64,000 nucleotides of DNA from Torreya grandis (Eukaryota; Streptophyta; Pinopsida; Cupressales; Taxaceae), in NCBI GenBank assembly GCA_037957365.1, contig JARHVA010000123.1:716501-780500 (forward strand), given 5' to 3'. The position numbers and the translations under genes are program-made. Positions 12,152 to 23,023 of this stretch are shown here, piece by piece. The first letter of the stretch is position 1; the number at the start of each line of letters is the position of its first letter. The notes under the pieces were generated by a model. That model saw only the letters and a list, made by a program, of their open reading frames with translations. It did not search any database and was not told where the DNA came from.

Positions 12152-14176
12152 TGATGTAGGGGTATCCTATAAGGACCCAAAATTTGTTTTAATTTTGTCT
12201 TAATTTGGTATATTTGGTGTCCAATAGGTCCTAGTAAGTACATATATGGACTCTAAGTAGTCTTAAGGTGCATAGAATTTGAATTTTGGATTTCTTACCA
12301 AAAATTCCTTTTGCAAATTTGAATCTTGTTAAGATTTCTTCTAAGGAATTTTATGCATTAGTAAATGTGTAAATATGTGTTAAACAATTATAAGTGTTTT
12401 GTAATTTTAGTAGGTTCATAAAATGTTCATTAGTCTAATGTCATGGTTCTAGACATGTCATATTATGAAAAACCAAAACATAATGGAATCTTTAGCAAAA
12501 AACCTATATGAGGGAAAAGGTCCAAGAAATAGTTATGGAAGTTACCTTGAGATAAATATAATCAATTTTGTTTTTTAATCATTATTTTATGGTATTTGAG
12601 ATAGATTAATGAAGGATTATCAAGTTTTGTATGAAGGGAGTTTGGAGGTTTTGTAACCCTGCTGAATGAATTAATACAAACCCTATTTTGAGGTCAAGGA
12701 TTTTGTTGATAACTGTAAGTGTTTTATTGATGAAATAATGATATTTATAATGGTTTAAAAAAATATTTAATATTTAACTCATTTTTTTAATAATCAATCT
12801 TAGAAGGAATATATAAGATAGACCCCTATTCTTGAAGGAGAAGATATAATCCATGTTTATGAGATGATTGGTTTTGATTATAGACTGGATTTTCAAAGTA
12901 TCTAATTAAATTAAATTTTTAATTGCTTAAAAATATTATATTAAGATTATTTAATGTTTTTTTATGTTATTATTTTAATTAATAACAATAAAACCATGTG
13001 GTGTTCAGACATGCATATATACAAACCTTTGTTTTTGTGTGAGTTTCCTCATTTGCAGACAATGCTTATATGATTGTCAATTTAATAAAGTTGGTAGACT
13101 ATGAAAAATGTTTTTGAAGGTTTAATGAGTGATATTTGAGTTTTAAATATTAATAAAAAATCAATAAAACTTTTTTTACATAGACATTTCAAATACTGAC
13201 CCCTATTTCCTAAAGCAGTCATTATTCTATTGGACTGTGAGTGTGTTCCATGGAATGAAGTGATCCATAATTGATTATATAGTGATTTAACATATTTATG
13301 TGAGTTATTATAAAGTTTTTAAATATTATTTAAATCTTTTTTTCCATTTCAAAGTGTGTGTTATTTATTTTTGATAGAATACAGACTATATATTACCATT
13401 CTTTTGTTATAGTTAAGCACCTTTGATGTGAATAACCTAGGATAGTGGATTGATTCATGAAATAAAAGGATTATAAGAATTTAACCAAGTAAATTCTACT
13501 TATAAAACATTTTAGATATCTTTTAAACTCTTAGAAACACTCATAGTGGATTTTTATTTGTTCTCAAGCTGAGATAGAGACATACAAGCCCTAAATTAGG
13601 GTTTCATCAATTTAGAGAGATTAAAATAGAAAAAGTGATTGGAAATATATTATTTGATAGGTATTTATGTAAAATAATTTTTTTTTAAGGTTTTAGAGTT
13701 AACCCGTACATATCCATACTCCTAGAGAGGATTGTTTGAAAAATAGACCTAAACAGGTCTAAACAGGGGCATTAAAGAGGTTTAAAAAGTGGTCCAAAAT
13801 TTAAGTTAAAGACTAAGAATTGATATTATGAAATAATAAGGAAAAGGGTATGTACATAGGCTATCAATTTTCATTTAGAGGTCCATATAGAACCATACTC
13901 ATAGATTTACTCTAAAATAGGTTTACAAGGATTGTGAGCAGAATAGGCAAAGTTGTGAAAAAGGATGAGTTGAGACTGGGAAAGTGTTGGAAGAGTTGTT
14001 GAATAAGAAGATAAAGTTAATAAGACATATATAAATAATATAAAGACTTTGTAAACCATATAAATATCAGGTGAACTTAGGAACCATTGCTTAAAGAATG
14101 AACCAACAGACCATTATGAAGGGAAGTGGATTTAGAAACAAGGATACGTGAGATTTTTGGTGTATGCTCTACATCA
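12152..14176 (+). repeat. right LTR of nested element (copy A)
   Basis: It is 2025 bp, starts TGATGTAGGGG, ends ACATCA and is followed by AATCT. It aligns over its whole length with 51916-53921 and 56133-58151. The TATA motif seen at 57889 is mutated here (CTCTAAAATAGG near 13910). Confidence 0.85.
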
Positions 14177-14181
14177 AATCT
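14177..14181. repeat. right target-site duplication of nested element (copy A)
   Basis: AATCT, against AATAT on the left. Sequence after it resumes the interrupted Tat-like element. Confidence 0.7.
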
Positions 14182-15060
14182 AAACTAGGAGGTTATGTAA
14201 TTGAGAATCAAGAAGAATCATATGGAAAATTATACATAAACATATTTATAGTACAATATGAACTTGAATCTGAAGAGGTTGACTAGATAGAAGAGAAGGA
14301 TATATTATATGCATTAGAAGTATTTTTATATTACAGTCTAACTAGAACTCATGCAATGCTTAAATAAGACAACTCAATTGAGAAAAAGGAGTAAAAAATC
14401 CTATATGTTTCCCATGATGCTATCATGGATAATTATGCACCACATTTTTTATTGAAGATCAAACCATTAGGTCATTAATATCTGAAGAGTAAGGTGTGCC
14501 AAATTTATAATACAAGAAGGATAACAAGGAAGTGAGCATAAAAAACACAACCATATTGAATAACCCAACACACATAAATAAAGATCATATGTGGATGCTC
14601 AAGTTTGACAACTCAAAATCTAAGAGCAGGTGTGGTGTTTGGATTGAGCTTAATAACCCAAGAGGAAAGTCATATTTGCTAGCCTTCCAACTACAATTTA
14701 ATTTCACCAACAACATGGCTGAGTATGAAGCCTTGGTACATTGCCTCCAATTTACACTAAAAAAAGGTGAAGAACTTGAAATTACTTGGAGATTTAGAAC
14801 TTGTCAAACAAGTTCAAATCCACTATGTTTGTAATGATAAGTGCCTTTCAAGGTACTGCATTAGTTTTTGGAACATGATTGAGTACTTATACATATTAAA
14901 TATCCAAAAGATATCCTAAAAAATAATTATACAATAGACATGTTGGAAACAACTGCAATTACCTTGGAACCCATCTCTAACTCTAGATTTAGGATATTCT
15001 TTGTAGAGTTAGTCTCTACTCCTTCCATTCCAAAAAATATCAAAAAATTACAAGTGTTAA
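14182..15060 (+). pseudogene. linker and archaeal-type RNase H of Tat-like element, copy A
   Basis: Following the nested insertion, a linker leads into an RNase H domain at about 14577-15000. The strand-1 segment LKFDNSKSKSRCGVW carries the first catalytic Asp and the helix segment TNNMAEYEALVH the catalytic Glu. This pattern matches the extra, archaeal-type RNase H of plant Tat elements, which degrades the RNA strand of RNA-DNA hybrids. The first ~85 codons are open; a frameshift follows near 14790 and the rest is recognisable with stops. The domain lies upstream of reverse transcriptase, which is unusual. Copies B and C show the same order. Confidence 0.72.
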
Positions 15061-15539
15061 ATGATGAGCAACATGTCCTTCATCATCGACACTAATGTAT
15101 TTGAGACTTAGATTGTTGATGAGGATTATAGGGAAAAGTAAGAATTAGATGAAGAAAGGGTAATTAATTATAAGACTAATAACATACTGAAAGGTATGGT
15201 GTCATTGGAAAGGCTATTTGACATGAAATATCAGGGTGAAAATAATAAGTATCCCCTAAAGGGATTTTCCACCAACATTATAATTTGGGTAATGCAAGGC
15301 AATCAAAGCTTGTGCTTTTAGGTAAAACTTATACCTAGACTAAAAATCAGAGATTGTGTAAACTCTGAAGGACTATGGTGACACCATTGCATGGAGATAT
15401 TAAGATTTGAAATTTTATGACACCTCCATCCTCACACACACTATTCTAATGAGGCATTGTGTCAAACCATTCTGACAAAGGTAGATGCCAATCAATCCAT
15501 TGCTTGAGCCTTCAATTTTTAAATAAGTGTAGAAGCTGC
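15061..15539 (+). other. decayed inter-domain spacer in pol, copy A
   Basis: This is the spacer between the RNase H and RT domains. It aligns with copy C (59050-59500) and contains short readable stretches with stops. I see no known domain. Confidence 0.5.
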
Positions 15540-16680
15540 TTTCTACAAATATCATCTACCATTCAGACACTCCAACTAGGTGGATAAATTGGTGCCTATT
15601 CTAAAGAAGAGTAGGGAAATCAAAATTTGTGTGGACATATAAAATATGAATAAAATTTATGAAAAATACAAATACATGCTACCTTCACTATATGATTTCC
15701 TAAAACTAGTGCACGGGTCTCAAATGATGTAATTTATTGATGGGTATTCATGCTATAGTCTGGTAATGGTCAACCATGAGGATACGCTAAAGATAATGTT
15801 CATAACTAAGTGGGGCATGTTCTCATACAAAAGGATACCATTCAGCCTAATCAATGTAGGTGCCACCTTCTAGAAGGCCATGGATATTGCATTCAAGGAC
15901 CTCACTAATAAATGTATAGTCATATACATGGATGACCTGACTATATTTTCTAAGAGAAGAGAGGACCATGTGAAATAATTTAGAGTAGTCCTACAGAGGT
16001 GTAAAGACCATGTGATCTCCCTAAACCTAAATAAATGCATATTTGGTGTCACACAAGGTAATCTATTTGTACACATTATATCCAAGAAAAGTATCTCAAT
16101 AGACCTAGAAAGAGTGGAGGCCATTATGAAGATCTCATTGCTTGAAAATATAAAAGAGCCAAATTCATTGTTTGGTAAAATAAACTTCCTAAGGAATTTC
16201 ATCCCACATTTTATAGAGATAGTTAGACCACTAAACAAAATTCTAAAAAAAGACATTGAGTTTGAGTGGATAACTGAAGCACAAGCAACACTTTCTCAAA
16301 TCAAGACAATAATTGTAAAGACACTAGTGCTTATCAATTTTGAATACACACAACCCTTCCATGTCTATTTATTTAATTCAAAACATTAAACTATTATTAT
16401 TATAATGCAAAGAAAAGATGCTACAGATAAAAGGCCTATCTCATTTATGAGTTCCCCATTTAGAAATTTTGAGCTCAAATACTCAACCATTGACAAGAAA
16501 TATTTTTCCTTGATCAAAGTGGTCAAAAAATTTAGACATTACCTTTTATGCAATAAAGTATTTATTGTTGTGCCTGAGACAACTATTAAGGCAATGTTGA
16601 TGTATAATGAGTTGGGCAATTGACATGGGAAATGGATTACTATCCTCCAAGAATTTAATTTGGAGGTGTAGCCAATGAAT
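15540..16680 (+). pseudogene. reverse transcriptase and RNase H of Tat-like element, copy A
   Basis: Ty3/gypsy reverse transcriptase is readable from about 15590. Visible segments are the FIDGYS block carrying the first Asp, KRIPFSLINVGATF, and the active-site block IYMDDLTIFSKR with both Asp (YMDD at 15925-15936). The SLNLNKCIFGV and FLRNFIPHF thumb segments follow. The retroviral-type RNase H follows to about 16674 with KRPISFMSSP, LKYSTIDKKYFSLIKVVKKFR and the connection to integrase. The longest open pieces are 16012-16389 and 16405-16623. Several stops break the reading frame. Of the three copies this one alone keeps the YMDD active site. Confidence 0.88.
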
Positions 16681-16859
16681 ATTTTTGGAGGGCATGGACT
16701 CAATAAGACCATGGATAAGGTTGATCCAAAAATCATATGCCAGTAGTATATAGTACAAGACATTACAAATGATGATTGGTATCAAGATGTGGCATATTAT
16801 TTATTAAATAATGAGTTCCCATCTCACTTGAAATCCACTCAAAGGAGATCATTAAAATT

Positions 16860-17120
16860 TAAAATGAATATTTTCATGATCAAATTGGGTGTGATGTATA
16901 TATAAGTGTGAAGGCATTTACCTGAGATTCATGAGCAAAGTTAAAGCAACCAAAGCACTCACTAGTTTTCATGGGAAGTATAGGACTAGTCAAAGTTTAG
17001 GGAGTGTCATAGGTCACCAAATACTTAGATCAGGCTATTACTAGCCTCATATTTTTAAATACGCACATGCTCATATAAGGAGCTACCACATTTATCAAGT
17101 CATTGCACTTAAGGATCACA
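16860..17120 (+). pseudogene. N-terminal zinc-binding part of integrase, copy A
   Basis: The segment carries the LRSGYY block that in Ty3-type integrases lies within the HHCC zinc-binding module, and ends near 17115. The catalytic DDE core is absent: sequence passes directly into a tandem array. Copy C ends at the same point; copy B continues into the core. Confidence 0.65.
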
Positions 17121-17809
17121 AAGGACTATTTTGAATAATTTGGACTTATACCCATTAAAGTGAAGTGGAGAAAATTTTCTCCAAAAATATTTTTTCTATA
17201 TTCTAAATAATTAGAACTATTTCAAACCATTTGGGCATAGATTATTTTTAATAAATTAGAATATTTCAAATAATTTGGAATTATACCCACTAAAGTGGAG
17301 TGGAAAAAAATTTCTCCAAATTTTTTTATATTCTAAATAAATTGGATTATTTCAAACTAATTGGGCACAAATCATTTTGAATAAATTGAACTATTTTGAA
17401 TAATTTAGACTTATAGACACATAAGTCAACTCCAAAATTTTTTATCCAAGAATAATTTTTCTATATTCCAAATAAATTGGACTATTTCAAACCATTTGGG
17501 CACAGATCATTTTGAATAATTTAGACTATTGCAAATAATTTGGACTTACACCTTCTAAAGTGGAGTGGAGAAAATTGTCTCCAAAATTATTTTTTCTATA
17601 TTCCAAATAAATTGGACTATTTCAAAACATTTGGACACAAATAATTTTTAATAATTTGGAGTATTCTAAATAATTTGGACTTATACCCACTAAATTGAAG
17701 TGGAGAAAATTTTCTCCAAAAATATTTTTTCTATATTTCAAATAAATTAAACTATTTCAAACTAGTTGGGAACAAATCATTTTGAATAAATTGGACTATA
17801 ATTATATTA
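17121..17809. repeat. ~136-bp tandem array, about five units (copy A)
   Basis: Units begin with variants of GGACTTATACCCACTAAAG at about 17142, 17277, 17407, 17543 and 17680, a spacing of 130-137 bp. Each contains a TTTTCTCC motif followed by an AT-rich half with recurring AATAATTTGGACTATTTCAA. Units differ by scattered substitutions. Copy C holds about three units at the same junction (61116-61533). Confidence 0.9.
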
Positions 17810-18414
17810 TTTGATGTTAATTATCATCATTATGACATTGACATCCAAAATTCATGTCCCAAAAGGGAGATCAACAAAAACTGATGGATAATCTCAGAGA
17901 CAAAATAAAAACAAATATCATACATCACAAAGAGAAATTTAGTAAAACATTACATATAAGGGGTGAATTTGGATCATGTTACTTTGCATGAAGGTCTAGG
18001 ATTACCAGTCATTGAGCCATTGCATTTATCGGGTCCATAGATACCACCTAACCCAATGGAGTCCACCATAGATTGAATATGGTTTTGAATTAGTCAAAAA
18101 TCCCTACAATGACCACCGCCTTGTGCCTTAGCATTTTTTCATCCAAAGCATCCAACACACCCCATATTAAATAGAAGTTAAAAAAAGAATGGGATACTAA
18201 TATGAGGGCATCTAATTCAAATTTTTTGATGAAGAGGAGTAGAGATGGTATCATCTCTATCCAAGAATGTGTAGAAGGGGGAGAAGCCTATGCACCCTCC
18301 ACCATAGCCATGTAATTATCATGTAGCTAAACATAATGAGATTACAATTCCTAAAAAACACTTAGAAGAACTAAACTAAGATAGTGTAAAAAAAAAAAAG
18401 GTAAAGCATGCCCA
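17810..18414. other. no recognised feature, 17810-18414
   Basis: AT-rich sequence between the tandem array and element M. It has no long open frame and no match noticed elsewhere in the window. It could be one half of an older repeat split by element M, with the other half beginning at 24979, but I could not prove that. Confidence 0.5.
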
Positions 18415-18419
18415 GTTGT
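18415..18419. repeat. left target-site duplication of element M
   Basis: GTTGT immediately before the LTR, repeated exactly at 24974-24978. Confidence 0.92.
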
Positions 18420-20355
18420 TGATGAAACCAATCTTACACAACTCTGTAACCATCAACTGTGAGTTAACTTCATATACAGGCCTATTTAGTTCAAGCATTC
18501 CTTGTAGCCCTATTTTCCCTGTTTATTGGCCATAACTATTTATAGGTATACTCAATCATGAAATTAAAACTATTTTTGGATACCCATTAAGCTCTTATAT
18601 AACATACTGAAAAATCTCCTGAGGTTAATTTGTACGGATTTGTACTTTCTTCTTTAGACCCTGTTCCAATTAGCCCTCCTTTTATGCAAAATGTCTTGTC
18701 CAGAGTGATGTACGGACTTTATAATCAAAAAAAGCACCATTCCAGATACCCATTATCTTCTTACAGGTGAATAAATCATTTATTAGGGTACTTCTTTGGA
18801 GAAATCCACTTTTCCTCTATTGGCCTACGCTCTTCCCTTCACATGCACCTAGGCTCCACTTGGCAATTGAATTTTTTCCGTACTTATCCGTACTTTGGCA
18901 CCTTGAAACCACTTCCAAAAGTTTTATAACATCATAAAGGGTCAAATTACAAAGTTTTAAGAGTTTTCAAGCTTTAAAACTCATTTTGAGGGTTTGAACC
19001 TAATTCAGAATTTTCCCATGACAGTCACAGGCTGCGAGCTAATTATTTTTGCTGGGGGTGTTTTAGACAGTTTCAAGGGCTCTAATCACTCGTATAGGGT
19101 CTGTTTTAACCCCCTACACCTTCTCCAATAATAATCTTGGTCATGTCAACCTTATGTACCTTCTAATGCTCAACAACTTAGTGTCTTTTGGCTGTATTTG
19201 TATGACAGTCAGCAGGGTTCAAGATTTTTCTTATTTATTTCAATGATCAATGGACTTCAAAATGTTATACAAACATGTCCATACCTTAATTGATTCCCCT
19301 ATTCCCATACTTATAACAAATAAGACTTTTTCAATGCATTTACCTTGCAAAAACATACAAATGTTTGACCCTTGCCTGTATACTGTCACCTACAGGCCTG
19401 AATTTCAACAGTTGAAGTTTTGAGATATCAAAGGGATTTCTAAGCCTGTTTCTTCTTCATTTAGGTTTCTAATTACCTTATAGACCTGTCTCCATACCAT
19501 TATGAACATCATGCAACCATTTTCACATGGGGTTTTCCCTTAGACAGTGGGCTGTAGTATACAGGCCTGAATACCATGTTTAGGCTTGTTTAGGCTTTTT
19601 ATAGCATTCAAAGTACTTAAGACCTCTTGCTCACAATAATAATAATTTCAACTTGTTCCCACATACAAAATAACCAGTCTTTCTTAATATGCTATAAAGA
19701 ACCATCCTTCACACACACATTCCCATACATATATATATAGCCCTGTTTACAGAATTCATAAATGAAACAAATACATTCTTTCTTTCTTTCATAGATCAAT
19801 TGGAAGACTTACAATTTAATACCAGAATCCATGGCTTTCAAAACCTTGCTTTCTCCTTCTCTCATTCTCTTGACTTCAATCAAATTTTCTCCTTCTCTTT
19901 TCTTCAACATCTCTTGAGTGAGGTCCTCCCTCACTGTTTCTCCTCTCTCTTCTTCATTCCATTCTCTTTCCTTGCATGAGAGGACCTTTCCTCTCTATTC
20001 TTATTCTCTTCTACAGCCCTCTCATCCTCCTTATTTTCTCATCCTCTCTATTTAATGAATTTTTCTTTGTTTTCTTTTCAAGGATTTTCTTCCAACTTCT
20101 ACGCCCAAATTGGGCTTAAGGCAAACAAATGCTGTTTTTAAGTTTTAACAATATTCTAAGGTTGAAAATAGTTTCAACCGTTTTCCCCTAATTTACTCAA
20201 CAGCCTAACCATTACTTTTTACCTTTTTACTTTCACTTTTTGATAATTACATTTTACTTTCAAGGTGAAATTTTGAAATCTCACAATTTAGAGGGAAAAC
20301 CAAAATTTGAATTTTTACACTAGAATTTGAAACTTTTGTAGATGCTCCTGCATCA
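18420..20355 (-). repeat. 3' LTR of element M
   Basis: It is 1936 bp and aligns with 23038-24973 throughout without net length change. A TATA box copy lies at 19728-19740 on the minus strand. Confidence 0.95.
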
Positions 20356-20372
20356 TACTCTCCCTCTAGAAA
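20356..20372 (-). other. polypurine tract of element M
   Basis: On the minus strand AGAGGGAGAGTA abuts the LTR start TGATGCAGG, the expected place for plus-strand DNA priming. Confidence 0.8.
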
Positions 20373-20388
20373 AGATTTGAACCTTAGT

Positions 20389-22437
20389 TCAAATGTCATG
20401 CTTCCTCCTCACTTTAGTCTTCACTTGTATACCTGGATCCCACGGTCTTGTTGTCAATACCAATGCTTGTGTTTGTTTGGAATAGTCTTTGTCTTTCATC
20501 TTGCTGTTCTTCCTCTTCTGGTATGTTCTTCTCCTCATCTCTTTCTCAGCTGCCATCTCCCACTTCCATGCTTCTTCATCTTCATACATGTCTTCTTGAT
20601 CTTCTTGTTGTTCTTCTTGGTTCATGAGCTTCTCCAATGGCTCATGTATGTCATTCACTTCAGCAACCTTCATACCTGCATACAAAACATCCAAAGCCAC
20701 CTTAGAATAAAAATCTTTAGGCCATGAAGCCTCTTGGCTATCTCCATGTTCTTGTTCTTTGACTAAAACTGTCCTTGTCTCTTTGCTTTGCTCTTGTCTT
20801 GTTCTACTCTTCCCAATGGTGTCTTCACCATGGCTTGTACCTTCCTTCATCTCTCTTGAATAATCAAACAGCTGCTCCAACATCTTCAACTTTTCCTTTA
20901 GTAAGATCTCATCTATCTCACTATTCTCTTCATCAAAATTGGGCTGATCACTCACAAGGCTTACTTGCCCCTTACCTCTTATCTCTTCTTTTCTTAGCTT
21001 GTCTTCACGTAAATCAACTTCTTCATCAATATACTCATCAAATACAATTGAAACACCCTTACCTTGTCTCTCCTTGCTTTCTTCAATCTTTTCTTGAAGC
21101 CATCTTGTTTGCTTTGTTGCATACTCTCCCCTTTCCTCATCATCCATCGATTTGGAACTCTCTCCTTGCTGCATATTAGTCTTCATAGCTACTTTCCATT
21201 CCTCATTTTCCATAAACATATCATTAAATGCTTCAAACAACTCATTATCCCATTCATTGTAAGCAATTGACTTACCTTTTATATTTGTATCGTCATGCTC
21301 CACCTCATTATTCTGTGAGAAGTTTTCTTTCTCACCTTTAGCTATCCATACCTTCTTCATAGCTTTAGGATGACACTTGTTCAATTTACCAACCAATTTC
21401 TGCTCCTTGACATCTTCATGTTGTCTTGCTTGATAGCTGGTCTTGTTCACTTTGCATTCTACCTCTTTCTTCATGCTTTGTATTTGCTTCTTGCTTGAGT
21501 CATCATCTTGATTGAACTTTGTGTCTTTCGTTACATTTGCTGATCCCTTAAGCCATTTTGGTATCACATAGCCATGGTCTATTGCTGGATTTGAAGGCTT
21601 GTTATTAATCTTCTTCATCTCCATCTGTACAGCAGTAGTCTTACTCTTATATGCATTTGAAAAATCTGAATTTGAACTTATTTTTACCTCCTTAATGGGC
21701 TGCTCCATTAGTTCCTTGACTTGCATAGCTTCTTGATTATCTATCATTTCTTCTTCCTTTATGCTTGGCTGTCTTCTTTCTTCTTCTTGGCCTTCAATGG
21801 CATCATGGAATTCAGCTTCATCTCCCTTTTCAACAGCAAACTCACTTCTCTTTCCTGCACATTCACTTGTGCACTTGGTGTCTTCTCCTGCACCAATCTC
21901 TTCACTCTCCAAGGCCCTTCTCTTGACCTTCAATAGGCTGCTCATACCTGCACTTACCCATTCAAAAACAGCATTAAATACAAAAACAAGAGACCATAAT
22001 GTCTCCATGAGTATCCTCTTAATGGACATTCTCATCTTTTCAAGGGCTCTTCCTGGCACTTCATCTTTTCTCTCTTCTTTACTCTTGTTCTCCTCAATGA
22101 GAACCTTCTTCTCAACTTCTTCCTCTTGCTGCTCACTTGGCAACCTTCTCATACTCTTGCCTCTATGGGCTTCTCTCTTCATGGCAATCTTCTTTTGCCT
22201 TCTCCTCTTCATTAGGAGATCTATTGGCCACTTCAACCTCCTCCTCATTGGCCATACCCATGCTTGCTTATCCATCTGCATCCAAGACTCATATTCATCT
22301 TTAACCTTGGCTAACTCTCTCTTCAAATTAGCAATCTCTTTATCAATTAAAAAATTGTTCATACCTTTGATGCTTGCTTTCTTCTTGGTGCCCTCTTGTA
22401 CCTTGTTGTTCTGTAGTGCCTTCAACAACACTTCCAT
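20389..22437 (-). CDS. 682-residue unidentified protein of element M
   Basis: This is the longest intact frame in the window. I start it at the first in-frame ATG (22437); the frame is open 33 codons further upstream to a TGA near 22537, so a near-cognate start or splicing could extend it. The product is very hydrophilic and charged. Residues ~30-52 look like a coiled coil (IANLKRELAKVKDEY). Residues ~64-98 are strongly basic and could bind RNA or act as a nuclear signal. Residues ~146-169 form a hydrophobic segment (LWSLVFVFNAVFEWV) that could cross a membrane. The rest is Glu/Lys-rich, ending in a basic tail. I see no CCHC knuckle, protease, RT, RNase H or integrase motif. The stop lies 17 bp before the polypurine tract. 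It could be an extra retrotransposon ORF, a diverged gag-like protein or captured host sequence. Function unknown. Confidence 0.75.
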   Translation of the reverse strand: MEVLLKALQNNKVQEGTKKKASIKGMNNFLIDKEIANLKRELAKVKDEYESWMQMDKQAWVWPMRRRLKWPIDLLMKRRRQKKIAMKREAHRGKSMRRLPSEQQEEEVEKKVLIEENKSKEERKDEVPGRALEKMRMSIKRILMETLWSLVFVFNAVFEWVSAGMSSLLKVKRRALESEEIGAGEDTKCTSECAGKRSEFAVEKGDEAEFHDAIEGQEEERRQPSIKEEEMIDNQEAMQVKELMEQPIKEVKISSNSDFSNAYKSKTTAVQMEMKKINNKPSNPAIDHGYVIPKWLKGSANVTKDTKFNQDDDSSKKQIQSMKKEVECKVNKTSYQARQHEDVKEQKLVGKLNKCHPKAMKKVWIAKGEKENFSQNNEVEHDDTNIKGKSIAYNEWDNELFEAFNDMFMENEEWKVAMKTNMQQGESSKSMDDEERGEYATKQTRWLQEKIEESKERQGKGVSIVFDEYIDEEVDLREDKLRKEEIRGKGQVSLVSDQPNFDEENSEIDEILLKEKLKMLEQLFDYSREMKEGTSHGEDTIGKSRTRQEQSKETRTVLVKEQEHGDSQEASWPKDFYSKVALDVLYAGMKVAEVNDIHEPLEKLMNQEEQQEDQEDMYEDEEAWKWEMAAEKEMRRRTYQKRKNSKMKDKDYSKQTQALVLTTRPWDPGIQVKTKVRRKHDI

Positions 22438-23023
22438 CTCTGAGATCTTCACCCAAGTCTTTTCCACCTTGGTCTCTTGATCCCTTGTCTCACCCAAGCC
22501 TTTTCCTTGACTGGTCTTTTGACAATCTCCTTGATCTCACCTAGGCCTTTTGCATCCTAGTCTTTTGATCCTTCTCTCAATCCTGCAGCAACTCTTATAC
22601 AACACTTCATCAAATACAAATCATAAATCCAAGCTTACCTTGCTTTGGATCTTCTTCTTGAGCATTCACTTGATCTTCTTCTAGAGCTTCTCAATTCTGC
22701 AAACTTCATCCTTTACCTCACCTAAGTCTATTTCACCTTAGTCTTTTGGCAAACTATCCAAGCTTCTTCTTAGATCTTCACTAAGCCTTCTTTAGCTTCT
22801 TCTCTTCTTAAGCCTCAATGGCTTGGCTGCCTTTATCTTCACCTGTAACTTCTTCACTTGATTGATTCTTAACACAATAACTCAAATAAAATAGCACAAT
22901 TATTCATACCTTTTCTCCCCATGGTCTTCTAATGCTTTGTCCTGCTGATCCTCTTGCCAAATCCTTTAACAACTCATTAGCAATCATAACCAACAAAAAG
23001 TTACCAATTCCCAAGAGCTTCAA
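22438..23023 (-). other. 5' leader of element M
   Basis: About 585 bp lie between the primer site and the first ATG of the long frame. The minus strand carries imperfect direct repeats built on AAGACTAAGGTG / AAAAGACTAGGATG and has splice-donor-like AAGGTATGA (about 22905) and AAGGTAAGC (about 22640). No long frame covers it. A frame beginning inside the 5' LTR crosses the primer site and stops at 22904, next to the first donor-like site. Confidence 0.5.

Larger units (their letters stand above)
8612..14176 (+). mobile_element. nested gag-pro-only LTR element, copy A
   Basis: This element has long direct repeats starting TGATGTAGGGG and ending CATCA, with 5-bp target duplications. The internal part encodes a CCHC zinc knuckle and a retropepsin-like domain, then poorly preserved reading frames. 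There is no reverse transcriptase, RNase H or integrase. It interrupts the protease-to-RNase H linker of the Tat-like element. The same insertion, at the same base, is present in copy C at 51916-58151. In copy A about 0.7 kb covering the end of the left LTR, the primer site and the start of gag has been deleted. Confidence 0.85.
2261..17809 (+). repeat. copy A of a ~15-kb duplicated composite segment
   Basis: From GACACTCACCC at 2261 onward this sequence matches 39505-61533 (copy C) in the same order and orientation. The shared parts are a long LTR, gag and protease remnants, a nested LTR element with the same insertion point, the pol domains and a ~136-bp tandem array. Between the left boundary and the nested element the lengths agree to within about 10 bp once the LINE in copy C is removed. 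Sequence left of 2261 does not match sequence left of 39505. Copy A has a ~0.7-kb deletion inside the nested element relative to C. Identity looks roughly 85 percent by eye, not computed. Confidence 0.85.

Noticed and set aside
17121..17809. Considered as a non-coding RNA or regulatory array
   Set aside because: No conserved structure or promoter was seen; a simple tandem repeat explains it.
20775..22480. Several plus-strand open frames of 70-240 codons opposite the element M protein
   Set aside because: They are antisense to the 682-codon frame, hydrophobic and Ser/Leu-rich as expected from the complement of Glu/Lys codons.
22583..22640. Possible ~60-bp intron in the element M leader (donor AAGGTAAGC, acceptor TTGCTGCAGG)
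   Set aside because: Shorter than usual plant introns and without supporting conservation; only the donor-like sites are mentioned.
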